From assembly GCF_023502235.1 (NCBI RefSeq), contig NZ_JAMFLY010000003.1, positions 1-64,000 on the forward strand: a stretch of DNA of 64,000 bases, read 5' to 3'. The notes below the pieces were generated by a model. It did not search any database. It was not told the origin of the DNA and saw only the letters and a program-made list of their open reading frames with translations. Shown here one piece after another: positions 55,062 to 63,338 of this stretch (the first letter of the stretch is position 1; every line of letters starts with the position of its first letter). Source of the stretch: Flagellimonas myxillae (GTDB lineage Bacteria; Bacteroidota; Bacteroidia; Flavobacteriales; Flavobacteriaceae). The position numbers and the translations under genes are program-made.

Positions 55062-55787
55062 ATGAGAACTTTGGTAATTGGTGATGTGCATTCTGGTCTA
55101 AGGGCTTTGGAGCAGCTTTTGGAACGCGCCGAGGTAACAGCAAATGACCATCTTATTTTTCTAGGAGACTACGTGGATTCTTGGAGTACTGCTGTGGAAA
55201 CTGTGGACTTTTTGATGGAATTGGAAAAGCAATACCAGTGTACGTTTATCCGTGGGAATCATGACGAGCTTTGCCGTGAGTGGCTGATTACCCAAAAGGA
55301 AAACCCACAATGGTTGGCGCATGGAGGAAAAGCTACTAGGGAGTCCTATTTGGGAGCAAACAAGGAAAAATGGGAAAAGCATCTAGAGTTCTATGCCCGA
55401 TTGCAAAATTTTTATTTGGCCGAGGACAACAGATTATACCTGCATGCCGGATACACCAATCTTAAAGGGGTGGATTATGAATATTTTGATCAACTCTTCT
55501 ATTGGGACAGAACACTTTGGGAGCTTGCCAAGGCCCTTGACCCAAATCTGTCTCCCGAAGACCGGAATTTTCCAAAAAGACTAACACATTATAAAGAAGT
55601 ATTTATTGGGCACACTCCCCTTTCCAAAACTGGAGAAGCTGTGCCGCAAAAAGGAGCAAACGTCTGGAACGTGGATACCGGGGCTGCATTCAAGGGAGCC
55701 TTGACCATGATGGATGTGGAAACCAAGGAGTTTTGGCAGAGCGACCCTGTACATACCTTGTATCCAGAAGAGAGGGGACGAAACTAA
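55062..55787 (+). CDS. Metallophosphoesterase (protein phosphatase type)
   Basis: 241 residues from the ATG at 55062 (MRTLVIGDVHSG); an upstream in-frame start would add an unlikely hydrophobic leader. PPP-family motifs: GDVHSG, GDYVDSW, RGNHDELC and GHTPLSKTG, which provide the two-metal site. Cytosolic phosphatase acting on a phosphoprotein or dinucleotide; the substrate is not evident. Convergent with the HhH protein, one base between the stops. Confidence 0.9.
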   Translation: MRTLVIGDVHSGLRALEQLLERAEVTANDHLIFLGDYVDSWSTAVETVDFLMELEKQYQCTFIRGNHDELCREWLITQKENPQWLAHGGKATRESYLGANKEKWEKHLEFYARLQNFYLAEDNRLYLHAGYTNLKGVDYEYFDQLFYWDRTLWELAKALDPNLSPEDRNFPKRLTHYKEVFIGHTPLSKTGEAVPQKGANVWNVDTGAAFKGALTMMDVETKEFWQSDPVHTLYPEERGRN

Positions 55788-55788
55788 A

Positions 55789-56352
55789 CTAGAATTTTCC
55801 CGATTTGTGCTTGTCTTGCCATTTGGCCAGTTCGGTCCATTGCCCCTTATGGGCCATCTTGGCTTGCATGGGCCAAGAAGCCGGATCGTGAATACGGTAG
55901 CGATCACCACCGGAGTTTAGCACTTCCTGGCATTTAACGGTAGAAACTTCGGAAAGATCTTTCCAGGTCTTAATGCCAAAATTATGGAACAGCCCTTCAA
56001 TTTTCGGACCTATGCCCTCCACGATTTTCAAGTCGTTTTCTTTTATCCGTTTTCGCATGGCGGCTTTGGCAGCTGCAGCATCAAAACTTTGGGTTTCTTT
56101 GGAAGGAGCGATTTGAGCGGAAGATACAATGCCTTCTTTAACAGGATTGACATTGGTAGATTGTTTTTGGTTGCAGGCTTCCAATTCTGTTTTCAGTCGA
56201 AGGTTTTCCGCTTCCAAAGCTTTTAACTCTGTGGAAGTATCCACAACAGTGGCATCCTTACCTTTTCCAATCAGATATCCCAAGATTCCAGCCAAGACTC
56301 CGACCAAAGCGGGAATGATCCAGCACCAAATATTAATATTTTCAGCATTCAT
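55789..56352 (-). CDS. Membrane-anchored helix-hairpin-helix protein
   Basis: 187 residues. One N-terminal membrane segment (IWCWIIPALVGVLAGILGYLIG), a coiled coil (TELKALEAENLRLKTELEAC), and a C-terminal helix-hairpin-helix region (DLKIVEGIGPKIEGLFHNFGIKTW) followed by RYRIHDPASWPMQAKMAHKGQW. The C-terminal block is widespread in bacteria in proteins of unknown role. The gene is probably co-transcribed with the OmpA-like gene, which ends 10 bases upstream. Confidence 0.78.
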   Translation of the reverse strand: MNAENINIWCWIIPALVGVLAGILGYLIGKGKDATVVDTSTELKALEAENLRLKTELEACNQKQSTNVNPVKEGIVSSAQIAPSKETQSFDAAAAKAAMRKRIKENDLKIVEGIGPKIEGLFHNFGIKTWKDLSEVSTVKCQEVLNSGGDRYRIHDPASWPMQAKMAHKGQWTELAKWQDKHKSGKF

Positions 56353-56362
56353 AGTAAATGGT

Positions 56363-56920
56363 TTAAGGTTGTTCGCTCTCTCCTATCTGTGTGAGGGCAT
56401 AGGACACAGCGCCATATAAAATTTCATTTTCCCCGGAAAAGTCCCTGTTCAACTTGCCCAAAACTTTGATTTGGTCTGAAGGGATTCCAGAAATGATGAA
56501 ATGATTTTTTACCGAATTGGCCCTGGCCAGCCCAAGATTGGAAAAGGAGGTGTTATTTGCTTCCTGTGGCGCATAATGTCCAATGATCGTCACAAGGGTT
56601 GAATCGTTTATCAAGAGGTGATTTTTTAAGGTTGCTACACCCTCCTTTAAGTTCTGTGCAATTGGCATTACAAAAGAGGGATTGGAAAGTTGAAAATTGA
56701 AATTATCCTCAATATTCAGTGAAAAATGTCCATCGCTAACGGTGAACGGAAGTTGGGTTGTTTGGGCTTTGGATTCGAAAACCTCTGAATTGACAGACCG
56801 TTGTTTTTCCCCTTCAACAACTGCATTGCCCAGACAGCCGCTACAGAGTTTCAGGTACATTAAGGTTCCGAAAGTGATAACAGCTACTATCCCCAATAGA
56901 TAAAGATTCTTTTTGGACAT
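56363..56920 (-). CDS. OmpA-like domain protein with N-terminal membrane anchor
   Basis: 185 residues. One N-terminal membrane segment, a linker with two cysteines (LCSGCLGN), and an OmpA-like domain: LLINDSTLVTIIGHYAPQEAN, LGLARANSVKNHFIISGIPSDQIKVLGKL. The usual peptidoglycan-binding Asp in the TDxxG motif is replaced by YAPQE, so binding may be lost or altered. Confidence 0.72.
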   Translation of the reverse strand: MSKKNLYLLGIVAVITFGTLMYLKLCSGCLGNAVVEGEKQRSVNSEVFESKAQTTQLPFTVSDGHFSLNIEDNFNFQLSNPSFVMPIAQNLKEGVATLKNHLLINDSTLVTIIGHYAPQEANNTSFSNLGLARANSVKNHFIISGIPSDQIKVLGKLNRDFSGENEILYGAVSYALTQIGESEQP

Positions 56921-57139
56921 AGGAACAAAAAGTTGGTGTTCACTTCTACAAAATATTAAAAAAATGCTAAAAAGAACGGTTTTAACCTAAAGAATCTGAG
57001 GTGCTTAGCGGAAATTTTGCTCTGGGTTCCATGATCGTTTTTACATGACACAGGGCAAAGAATACCAATCATACAATTTTCATGACCAATCATAAGAATT
57101 CAGTCATATCTGAAAAGGAATAGTAGGAAATTTGCGTTA

Positions 57140-57147
57140 TATATTAG
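57140..57147 (+). promoter_or_regulatory. -7 box of the candidate RNA at 57153
   Basis: TATATTAG on the plus strand matches the TAnnTTAG variant seen before sRNA copies 1 and 4. A -33 TTG is not present at 19-22 bases, so this is weak. Bases 56921-57139 upstream contain no gene that I recognise. Confidence 0.35.
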
Positions 57148-57152
57148 GTAAG

Positions 57153-57275
57153 GAACCCTATTTCTCCCGACGAAGTTCCGGCATTGAAATAGGGTTTAAT
57201 TTAAGTTTGAGTTAGTTAAGTTGGTTTAAAAGATTGCCGATTCTGTGTGTTCATCCAGAATCGGCTTCTTTTTTT
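57153..57275 (+). ncRNA. Candidate structured RNA with intrinsic terminator
   Basis: A plus-strand hairpin with a perfect 11-bp stem (AACCCTATTTC 57154-57164, GAAATAGGGTT 57186-57196), a linker rich in T and A containing GTTAAGTT (57215-57222), then a terminator: GCCGATTCTG (57236-57245) with CAGAATCGGC (57256-57265) and TTCTTTTTTT. The nearest plus-strand gene ends 1.4 kb upstream behind two minus-strand genes, so this terminator has no protein gene to serve. Predicted length about 120 nt. Confidence 0.55.
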
Positions 57276-58827
57276 ATAGATCAAACTTTATGCCTTGTGC
57301 CAGCGGAAGTTCTGTGGTGTAATTGATGGTATTGGTCTGTCTACGCATATAGATTTTCCAAGCATCGGAACCACTCTCACGGCCACCACCTGTTTCTTTT
57401 TCACCACCAAAAGCGCCCCCGATCTCAGCACCAGAGGTACCAATGTTCACGTTGGCAATTCCACAATCACTCCCAGCGGAAGATAAAAATCGTTCTGCTT
57501 CGCGAAGGTTGTTGGTCATTATGGCCGAAGATAGTCCTTGGACCACTCCGTTTTGTTGCGCAATGGCATTTTCCACGGAACCGGAATACTTTAATAGATA
57601 AAGGATAGGTGCAAAGGTTTCTTCCTGTACAATATGAAAGCTATTATCGGCTTCCACAATGGCAGGTTTAACGTAGCATCCACTTTCGTAACCTTCACCA
57701 CTAAGTACACCACCTTCAACCAATACGGTTCCTCCTTCTTTTTGACCTTTTTCCAAGGCATCTTGGTACATTTTTACTGCATCCGTGTCAATCAATGGAC
57801 CAACGTGGTTATTTTCATCCAATGGGTTTCCAATGCGAAGTTGTTTATAGGCATCGGTAACTGCTGCTTTTACTTGATCGTAGATGGAATCGTGGATGAT
57901 CAACCTTCTTGTTGAAGTACAACGTTGTCCCGCGGTTCCAACAGCACCAAACACTGCACCGATCACTGTCATTTTAATGTCTGCCTCTGGAGTTACGATG
58001 ATGGCATTGTTTCCTCCAAGTTCCAATAGCGATTTCCCCAATCGGGCGGCAACTGCTTGCGCTACAATTTTCCCCATACGGATAGATCCTGTAGCCGAAA
58101 CCAAGGGCACACGATTATCATTGGTCATCATTTCACCGACCTTGTAATCTCCATTGATTAGGCAAGAAATACCTTCTGGCAGATTGTTTTCACGGAATAC
58201 CTCCGCAATAATGTTTTGACATGCAACCCCACACATGGGTGTTTTTTCCGAAGGCTTCCACACACAAACATCCCCACATACCCAGGCAAGGGCAGTGTTC
58301 CAGGCCCAAACGGCAACCGGAAAGTTAAAGGCGGAAATGATTCCGACAATCCCTAGTGGGTGATACTGTTCGTACATTCGGTGACCCGGGCGTTCCGAGT
58401 GCATGGTCAGCCCGTGTAATTGTCTTGAAAGGCCAACTGCAAAATCGCAGATATCTATCATTTCCTGGACCTCTCCCAAGCCTTCTTGGTAGGATTTTCC
58501 CATTTCATAGGACACCAATTTCCCCAAAGGCTCCTTAAGCTCACGGAGCTTTTCACCAAATTGGCGTACAATTTCCCCTCTTTGTGGAGCAGGAACCAAT
58601 CGCCATTCCTTAAACGCTTCCGTGGCGGACTGCATTACCTTCTCGTAATCATCGGAGGTGGTGGTTTTAACCTTTCCAATCAGCGCTCCATCCACTGGGG
58701 AATAGGAAGCTATGGCCTCGCCGGAACCAAAGTTCTCAGACCCGGTGGAAGTACCATCATTTATTTCGTTTAAGCCCAACATTTTTAGGGCCTCATCAAT
58801 TCCAAATGCAACTGCGGTTTTTGACAT
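57274..58827 (-). CDS. ALDH7-type aldehyde dehydrogenase (aminoadipate-semialdehyde type)
   Basis: 517 residues, close to the antiquitin (ALDH7) type by length and motifs. NAD fold with FNFPVAVWAWNTALAW, LLELGGNNAIIVTPEAD with the catalytic Glu, and GAVGTAGQRCTSTRRLIIH with the catalytic Cys. Bacterial members (AmaB) oxidise 2-aminoadipate 6-semialdehyde in lysine breakdown. The 3' end overlaps the T run of the candidate RNA on the other strand. Confidence 0.88.
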   Translation of the reverse strand: MSKTAVAFGIDEALKMLGLNEINDGTSTGSENFGSGEAIASYSPVDGALIGKVKTTTSDDYEKVMQSATEAFKEWRLVPAPQRGEIVRQFGEKLRELKEPLGKLVSYEMGKSYQEGLGEVQEMIDICDFAVGLSRQLHGLTMHSERPGHRMYEQYHPLGIVGIISAFNFPVAVWAWNTALAWVCGDVCVWKPSEKTPMCGVACQNIIAEVFRENNLPEGISCLINGDYKVGEMMTNDNRVPLVSATGSIRMGKIVAQAVAARLGKSLLELGGNNAIIVTPEADIKMTVIGAVFGAVGTAGQRCTSTRRLIIHDSIYDQVKAAVTDAYKQLRIGNPLDENNHVGPLIDTDAVKMYQDALEKGQKEGGTVLVEGGVLSGEGYESGCYVKPAIVEADNSFHIVQEETFAPILYLLKYSGSVENAIAQQNGVVQGLSSAIMTNNLREAERFLSSAGSDCGIANVNIGTSGAEIGGAFGGEKETGGGRESGSDAWKIYMRRQTNTINYTTELPLAQGIKFDL

Positions 58828-58901
58828 TTATAACTTTTTATAGGTGTATTGTTATATTTTGCAATATTACGAATATTCCGGATGAACATAGTGAAGATTT
58901 C

Positions 58902-59273
58902 CTAAAGGAAAAAATGCATTAATAATAATCCTATTCCTAGTAAAGCGGGAAGTGCTTGGATGGTAAAAATCTTCTTGGAGGCCGTGAACGCACCATATAT
59001 TCCTGCCACCGAAACACAGCCCAAAAAGAACAGGGCCACATACACTTGCCACTCCGGATCTTTAATTAGCAATGACCAAATAAGCCCTAGGGCCAAAAAG
59101 CCATTGTATAAACCTTGATTTGCGGCCAAGGTCTTGGTGGGCTCAAACAATTCTTCCGGAAATTTGCGGAACACTTTTTTTGCCTTTGTGGTCCAAGCGA
59201 ACATTTCTAGCCATAAAAAATAAAAGTGTAGTAGGGCAACAAGGCAGATAATTAATTTAGCAGCAAGCAACAT
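58902..59273 (-). CDS. DUF1304 membrane protein
   Basis: 123 residues with four membrane segments. LHFYFLWLEMFAWTTKAKKVFRKFP and TLAANQGLYNGFLALGLIW are the DUF1304 signature. Function unknown. It starts 2 bases after the 3-hydroxyanthranilate dioxygenase gene, so they are co-transcribed. Confidence 0.88.
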   Translation of the reverse strand: MLLAAKLIICLVALLHFYFLWLEMFAWTTKAKKVFRKFPEELFEPTKTLAANQGLYNGFLALGLIWSLLIKDPEWQVYVALFFLGCVSVAGIYGAFTASKKIFTIQALPALLGIGLLLMHFFL

Positions 59274-59275
59274 AG

Positions 59276-59815
59276 CTATTCCTTTGAGGTAAAACGTTCA
59301 TCTGTTGGCATGACAGTGCCACAATTGTCACAAGTCCTTAATTCTTCCGAATTGTAAAAATGCTCGAAATGGGCCAAAAAGTCCTTTTCAATATCGTGTA
59401 GTGTAAAATAGGCCTCGTAAAGTTTATGGTTACAGGTGTCACAGAACCACAGGAGGCCATCGTCCACATTCATGTGATTTCTTTTGCGTTCCACCACCAA
59501 ACCAATCGAGCCTTCATGTCTCACCGGGGAATGTGGAATTTTTGCTGGATGAAGATACATATCCCCAGGGCCTAATTGCATGGTCTTCTTTTGACCGTCT
59601 TCCTGGATATGCACTTCAATATTTCCTTCCAACTGATAAAAGAGTTCCTCGGTTTCGTTATAGTGATAATCCTTACGGGCATTGGGACCGGCCACGATCA
59701 TTACAATATAATCCCCAGCGTCTTTGTACAGGTTCCGGTTGCCAACCGGAGGCTTAAGGGTATCTCGATTTTCCTCGACCCACTTATTTAAATTGAAAGG
59801 AGCTTGTACCGCCAT
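59276..59815 (-). CDS. 3-Hydroxyanthranilate 3,4-dioxygenase
   Basis: 179 residues from the ATG at 59815 (MAVQAPFNLNKWVEEN); a longer frame would run through the terminator of the CAP gene. Cupin fold that opens the ring of 3-hydroxyanthranilate in the kynurenine route. Iron-site residues appear in YHYNETEELFYQLEG and YLHPAKIPHSPVRHEG. The C-terminal rubredoxin-like site has two CxxC pairs, WFCDTCNHKLYE and LRTCDNCGTVMPT, typical of bacterial enzymes. It supplies quinolinate for NAD or feeds tryptophan breakdown. Confidence 0.94.
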   Translation of the reverse strand: MAVQAPFNLNKWVEENRDTLKPPVGNRNLYKDAGDYIVMIVAGPNARKDYHYNETEELFYQLEGNIEVHIQEDGQKKTMQLGPGDMYLHPAKIPHSPVRHEGSIGLVVERKRNHMNVDDGLLWFCDTCNHKLYEAYFTLHDIEKDFLAHFEHFYNSEELRTCDNCGTVMPTDERFTSKE

Positions 59816-59867
59816 GTCCAAGATTTTTTGAAAGGTATAAAAAACCTTTTTGCCAACATAGGGTTTA

Positions 59868-59895
59868 ACAAAAAGACCCATGCTATGCATGGGTC
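59868..59895 (-). terminator. Terminator of the CAP-domain lipoprotein gene
   Basis: On the minus strand GACCCATGC, loop ATA, GCATGGGTC form a perfect nine-base-pair stem followed by TTTTTGTT. It ends 25 bases past the CAP gene stop and rules out a dioxygenase start upstream of 59815. Confidence 0.88.
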
Positions 59896-59919
59896 CGTAT
59901 TCCTTTGTATCCTCAAGGT

Positions 59920-60438
59920 TTATTCTGCGTCCACCCGCATAAATATTTGGGTATAATAAGGTCTACCCTGTTTGTCCACCTGGACACTTAAGGTTGTATG
60001 GGTAAAATTCCCCTCCAATGTCGTTTTATGTGTGGAACTCTTGAGCCAACCTTCCAAGGTCTTCTCCGCGGTATTGTAAAAACGGGCAACATTTTCACTC
60101 ACTTTCACGGCATTGATTTCAGTGGCAATCTTGCTTGCCCTTTCCTCGAAATTATCATGACTCAATTTGTTCTTGGAAATCATATAATCGTTATGGTCCT
60201 TGGCATGCACATAGGAGGAAGGACTTGACTGAAGCGAGCTCTCGCCAATAGATTTTCTGTGATCGTTCACTAGGTTGAGCAATTCCGTTTCCATTTTTGC
60301 CGGATCAATAACAGCCTTTTCGTTTTCGAGGAAAGTCTCAGTCAACTCCAGCTCTTCTTGAACGGACGGTGACTTACTGCACATCGTTAGTGCAGCGACG
60401 GATGCAAAGACCCAAAGGGTATAAAATATCTTTTTCAT
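59920..60438 (-). CDS. CAP/SCP-domain lipoprotein
   Basis: 172 residues. Signal peptide ending in a lipobox-like LTMC, Cys at 20. The CAP (CRISP/Antigen 5/PR-1) domain shows ETELLNLVNDHRKSIGESSL, YVHAKDHNDYMISKNKLSHDNF with two of the conserved histidines, and VSENVARFYN; GWLKSSTHKTTLEGNFTHTTL is the usual C-terminal block. Bacterial CAP proteins are of uncertain activity; several bind sterols or act at the envelope. Confidence 0.9.
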   Translation of the reverse strand: MKKIFYTLWVFASVAALTMCSKSPSVQEELELTETFLENEKAVIDPAKMETELLNLVNDHRKSIGESSLQSSPSSYVHAKDHNDYMISKNKLSHDNFEERASKIATEINAVKVSENVARFYNTAEKTLEGWLKSSTHKTTLEGNFTHTTLSVQVDKQGRPYYTQIFMRVDAE

Positions 60439-60624
60439 TTTCGGGGGTGTGCGTTGGGGCGGTTCTAAAACCCCAAGTGTTCAAGAGGCTAAACTATCGG
60501 AGAAGTCACCTAATTCCATAAATACTCCATGGAGCACAAAAATCAACGTTAAGTGGTACATATAACAGCATTGGTCTCTGAACTTACTGAGCGTGAGTTC
60601 ATTTCATCGGAAAAAGCGCACCGT
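60439..60624. other. Intergenic region between CAP and CvpA genes
   Basis: 186 bases without a gene. A dyad TGAACT/AGTTCA with an 11-base loop occurs near 60579-60601, without a T run. TAGTTTAG on the minus strand resembles a -7 box for the CAP gene but lacks a -33. Otherwise I see nothing. Confidence 0.5.
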
Positions 60625-61167
60625 TTATATAATGATGTTATTCGGCTGATCCGAATGGTCTTGGTCCGAATCCGTTTCGGGCCGCTCGGCCTCTAGGACC
60701 CAGGAAAAAACCAAAGCCCCTATCTCCTTAACGGGGGTATAGAAAAGGGATTCTTTTTTCGTATCCTCATTTATAAAGTTGAAGGATGAGGTAAGGCGTT
60801 CAAAAAAAATCAGGAGTGCTCCAATAACAATGGCAGTTTTCAACATTCCAAATATGGCTCCTGCAATTTTATTCAAAAGGCCCAACATGGCGAAGTCCGC
60901 AATTTTGGTCAGGAATTTTCCAGCGAAATGAATCAGCACAACAATCCCAATAAAAGTGATAAGAAACGCGGACACCTTTAAATATTGGCCGTCCCAGCCC
61001 ATATTTTCCGAAAGGTAATCTGCAGTTAGATAAGAAAAGTGGATGGAACCATATATTCCAGCAATTAGGGCGACCAAGGAGGCAATTTCGACAAAAAGAC
61101 CGTTTTTCAATCCCTTATAAAGGCTCCAAGCCAAAAGACCGCCTATTACGATATCCAAAAAGTTCAT
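60625..61167 (-). CDS. cvpA: CvpA family membrane protein
   Basis: 180 residues from the ATG at 61167 (MNFLDIVIGGLLAW); the frame upstream of it would read through the divergent promoter region. Four membrane segments, with the CvpA pattern FLDIVIGGLLAWSLYKGLKNGLFVEIASLVALIAGIYGS. CvpA proteins support envelope integrity and, in E. coli, colicin V secretion and purine-linked regulation. The C-terminus is acidic and rich in Asp. The divergent 118-residue gene starts 60 bases away. Confidence 0.88.
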   Translation of the reverse strand: MNFLDIVIGGLLAWSLYKGLKNGLFVEIASLVALIAGIYGSIHFSYLTADYLSENMGWDGQYLKVSAFLITFIGIVVLIHFAGKFLTKIADFAMLGLLNKIAGAIFGMLKTAIVIGALLIFFERLTSSFNFINEDTKKESLFYTPVKEIGALVFSWVLEAERPETDSDQDHSDQPNNIII

Positions 61168-61227
61168 CCCATCAATTTTAACAAATATAGGATATTGATT
61201 CCTACCTTTGATTATCCTAAAAATTGT

Positions 61228-61584
61228 ATGGCAAGAGACGAAACACTTAAAGAACGATGGGAGCAATTGGTTGAAAAACTATCGGCCCAATTTTCGGATG
61301 GCGACCCCTTGGATCTCGACGGGATCATCTATTTGGTGGGGGTGCAGGAATTGGGCAATTTTCACCGTAGTTTTAAGAAAGATGAAAAAGTAAATCTTAT
61401 GCATATCGCAATCTGTAGATTGCTGGAGCCTTATGGGTATTACGATTTTGATTTTTTTGATGAGGATGGATGGCCCCATTACATAGTAAAGGAACAGCTG
61501 CCACCTTTGAAACCTGGAGAGCAGGCCATACTTATGAAAGAGGCCTTGGTGCACTATTTTCTGGAAAAAGAGTACATTCAATAA
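61228..61584 (+). CDS. Hypothetical protein, 118 residues
   Basis: Starts at the ATG 61228 (MARDETLKERWEQLVEKL). Soluble, alpha-helical, acidic, with DGIIYLVGVQELGNFHRSFKKDEKVNLMHIAICRLLEPYGYY and FDEDGWPHYIVKEQLPPL. I do not recognise a named family, but the sequence composition and its close spacing to glpD (14 bases) indicate a real gene. Likely co-transcribed with glpD. Confidence 0.72.
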   Translation: MARDETLKERWEQLVEKLSAQFSDGDPLDLDGIIYLVGVQELGNFHRSFKKDEKVNLMHIAICRLLEPYGYYDFDFFDEDGWPHYIVKEQLPPLKPGEQAILMKEALVHYFLEKEYIQ

Positions 61585-61598
61585 TAGAAATCCTTCAA

Positions 61599-63266
61599 AT
61601 GGACCAACCAACACCTTTTACGAATCTGGACAGGGATGAGCGAATCCTGAAAGCAACTCAAACAACCTTTGATCTTGTGGTCATTGGTGGAGGAATCACA
61701 GGAGGGGGTATCGCCCTGGATGCTGCCGCTCGAGGGCTAAAAGTTTTGTTGCTGGAAAAAGGGGATTTTGCCTCCGGGACAAGTAGCAAGTCCACCAAAT
61801 TGATCCATGGAGGACTTCGCTATTTAAAACAGTTCGATTTTTGGTTAGTCAAGGAAGTAGGTTCAGAAAGGGCCATTGTTCACAAATTGGCCCCCCATTT
61901 GGTATTGCCCGAAAAAATGTTACTCCCCTTGATCGAGGGCGGGTCCTATGGTAAATGGCTGACTTCAATTGGGCTGAAAGTATATGATATTTTGGCCCAG
62001 GTAAGCGGGGACGACAAACGTCAAATGTTGGAAAAAAAGCAAGCGTTGAAGCTGGAGCCACTTTTGCCTAAAAAGATTTTGAACGGTGCCGGGTACTATG
62101 CCGAATATCGCACGGATGATGCCCGTTTAACCTTGGAAAACATTAAAACAAGTCTACAATTTGGAGCCGAGGCCCTGAACTACATGAAGGTAACAGGGTT
62201 CCAGTATACGGATGGGAAGGTAACTGGGGTAACTGTTGAGGATGAGGTGTCGGGGAAAGAACAAAATATCAACACCAAATATGTGGTAAGCGCAGCAGGT
62301 CCATGGGTCGATGAACTGCGGACCATCAACAATTCCAAAAAGGGAAAGCGCCTTCATTTAACCAAAGGGGTCCATCTGGTGTTCCCAAAGGAAAAACTTC
62401 CCGTAAAACAATCCGTGTATTTTGATGTGCCGGATGGTCGTATGATGTTTGCCATTCCAAGAGGCAAGGTGACATATGTGGGGACCACAGATACCAACTT
62501 TAATCTTGATAAAGACCATGTGCGAACAGATTTGGCTGATGCAATCTATTTGATATCGGCAGTGAACAATATGTTTCCAAACATCCAATTGGAAATGGAG
62601 GATATAGTTTCATCTTGGGCAGGACTCCGCCCCTTGATCCATGAAGAGGGCAAATCGGCATCTGAATTGTCCCGAAAGGACGAGATCTTCACCTCAGATA
62701 CTGGACTCATCAGTATAGCAGGAGGGAAATTGACAGGCTATCGCAAAATGGCCGAACGTACCGTGAACCGTATCGGGCAAAAAATGAACGAGGACCACGG
62801 AACAGAGGTCCCAGATTGCACAACAGATAAAATTCCCCTTTGCGGAAGTGCATTTAAGAAGTTCAAGCAGGTGAAGAAATATATAGAAGAGGTATTTCAG
62901 CGCATTGAAGGAGATGGATTTACCCAATATGATGCATGGTACCTGGTTACCACCTATGGCATTCAAACAGAAACAATTTTGGAGCACTATGCCCAGCTTG
63001 GCCAAGCAAGCAATCAGGAGCGGATGATCCGGGCTGAAACCCAGTTTTCCATAGCTAACGAAATGGTACTTAACCCAATGGATTTCTTTATTCGAAGAAC
63101 AGGCCGGCTGTATTTTGACATTGAAAGTATTAGCCTGTTTATGGAGCCAGTGTTGGATGAGTTCAAACAGGCTTTTGGTTATGACCAAGCGCAATTACAA
63201 TCCTTTAAGGAGCAATTGCTGCATGAGCTGGATGCCCACTCCAACTTTTCTTTGGATAGGGTTTAG
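61599..63266 (+). CDS. glpD: FAD-dependent glycerol-3-phosphate dehydrogenase
   Basis: 555 residues from the ATG at 61599 (MDQPTPFTNLDRDERI); the frame upstream overlaps the preceding gene. FAD-binding FDLVVIGGGITGGGIALDAAARG at 23-45, then DFASGTSSKSTKLIHGGLRYL, the GlpD signature, and DFFIRRTGRLYFD near the C-terminus. It oxidises glycerol-3-phosphate to dihydroxyacetone phosphate and passes electrons to the quinone pool at the inner membrane. No other glp gene is in the window. Confidence 0.95.
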   Translation: MDQPTPFTNLDRDERILKATQTTFDLVVIGGGITGGGIALDAAARGLKVLLLEKGDFASGTSSKSTKLIHGGLRYLKQFDFWLVKEVGSERAIVHKLAPHLVLPEKMLLPLIEGGSYGKWLTSIGLKVYDILAQVSGDDKRQMLEKKQALKLEPLLPKKILNGAGYYAEYRTDDARLTLENIKTSLQFGAEALNYMKVTGFQYTDGKVTGVTVEDEVSGKEQNINTKYVVSAAGPWVDELRTINNSKKGKRLHLTKGVHLVFPKEKLPVKQSVYFDVPDGRMMFAIPRGKVTYVGTTDTNFNLDKDHVRTDLADAIYLISAVNNMFPNIQLEMEDIVSSWAGLRPLIHEEGKSASELSRKDEIFTSDTGLISIAGGKLTGYRKMAERTVNRIGQKMNEDHGTEVPDCTTDKIPLCGSAFKKFKQVKKYIEEVFQRIEGDGFTQYDAWYLVTTYGIQTETILEHYAQLGQASNQERMIRAETQFSIANEMVLNPMDFFIRRTGRLYFDIESISLFMEPVLDEFKQAFGYDQAQLQSFKEQLLHELDAHSNFSLDRV

Positions 63267-63284
63267 GCACCTTGGAACAACCGA

Positions 63285-63314
63285 TTGATCGGCTATTGGA
63301 ATTCCCTATATTTG
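63285..63314 (+). promoter_or_regulatory. Promoter of the membrane protein at the window end
   Basis: TTG (63285-63287), exactly 19 bases, then TATATTTG (63307-63314): a perfect match to the Bacteroidota consensus. It lies about 25 bases before the ATG at 63339. Confidence 0.75.
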
Positions 63315-63338
63315 AGCGAATTAATTTCTTGGCAACCG

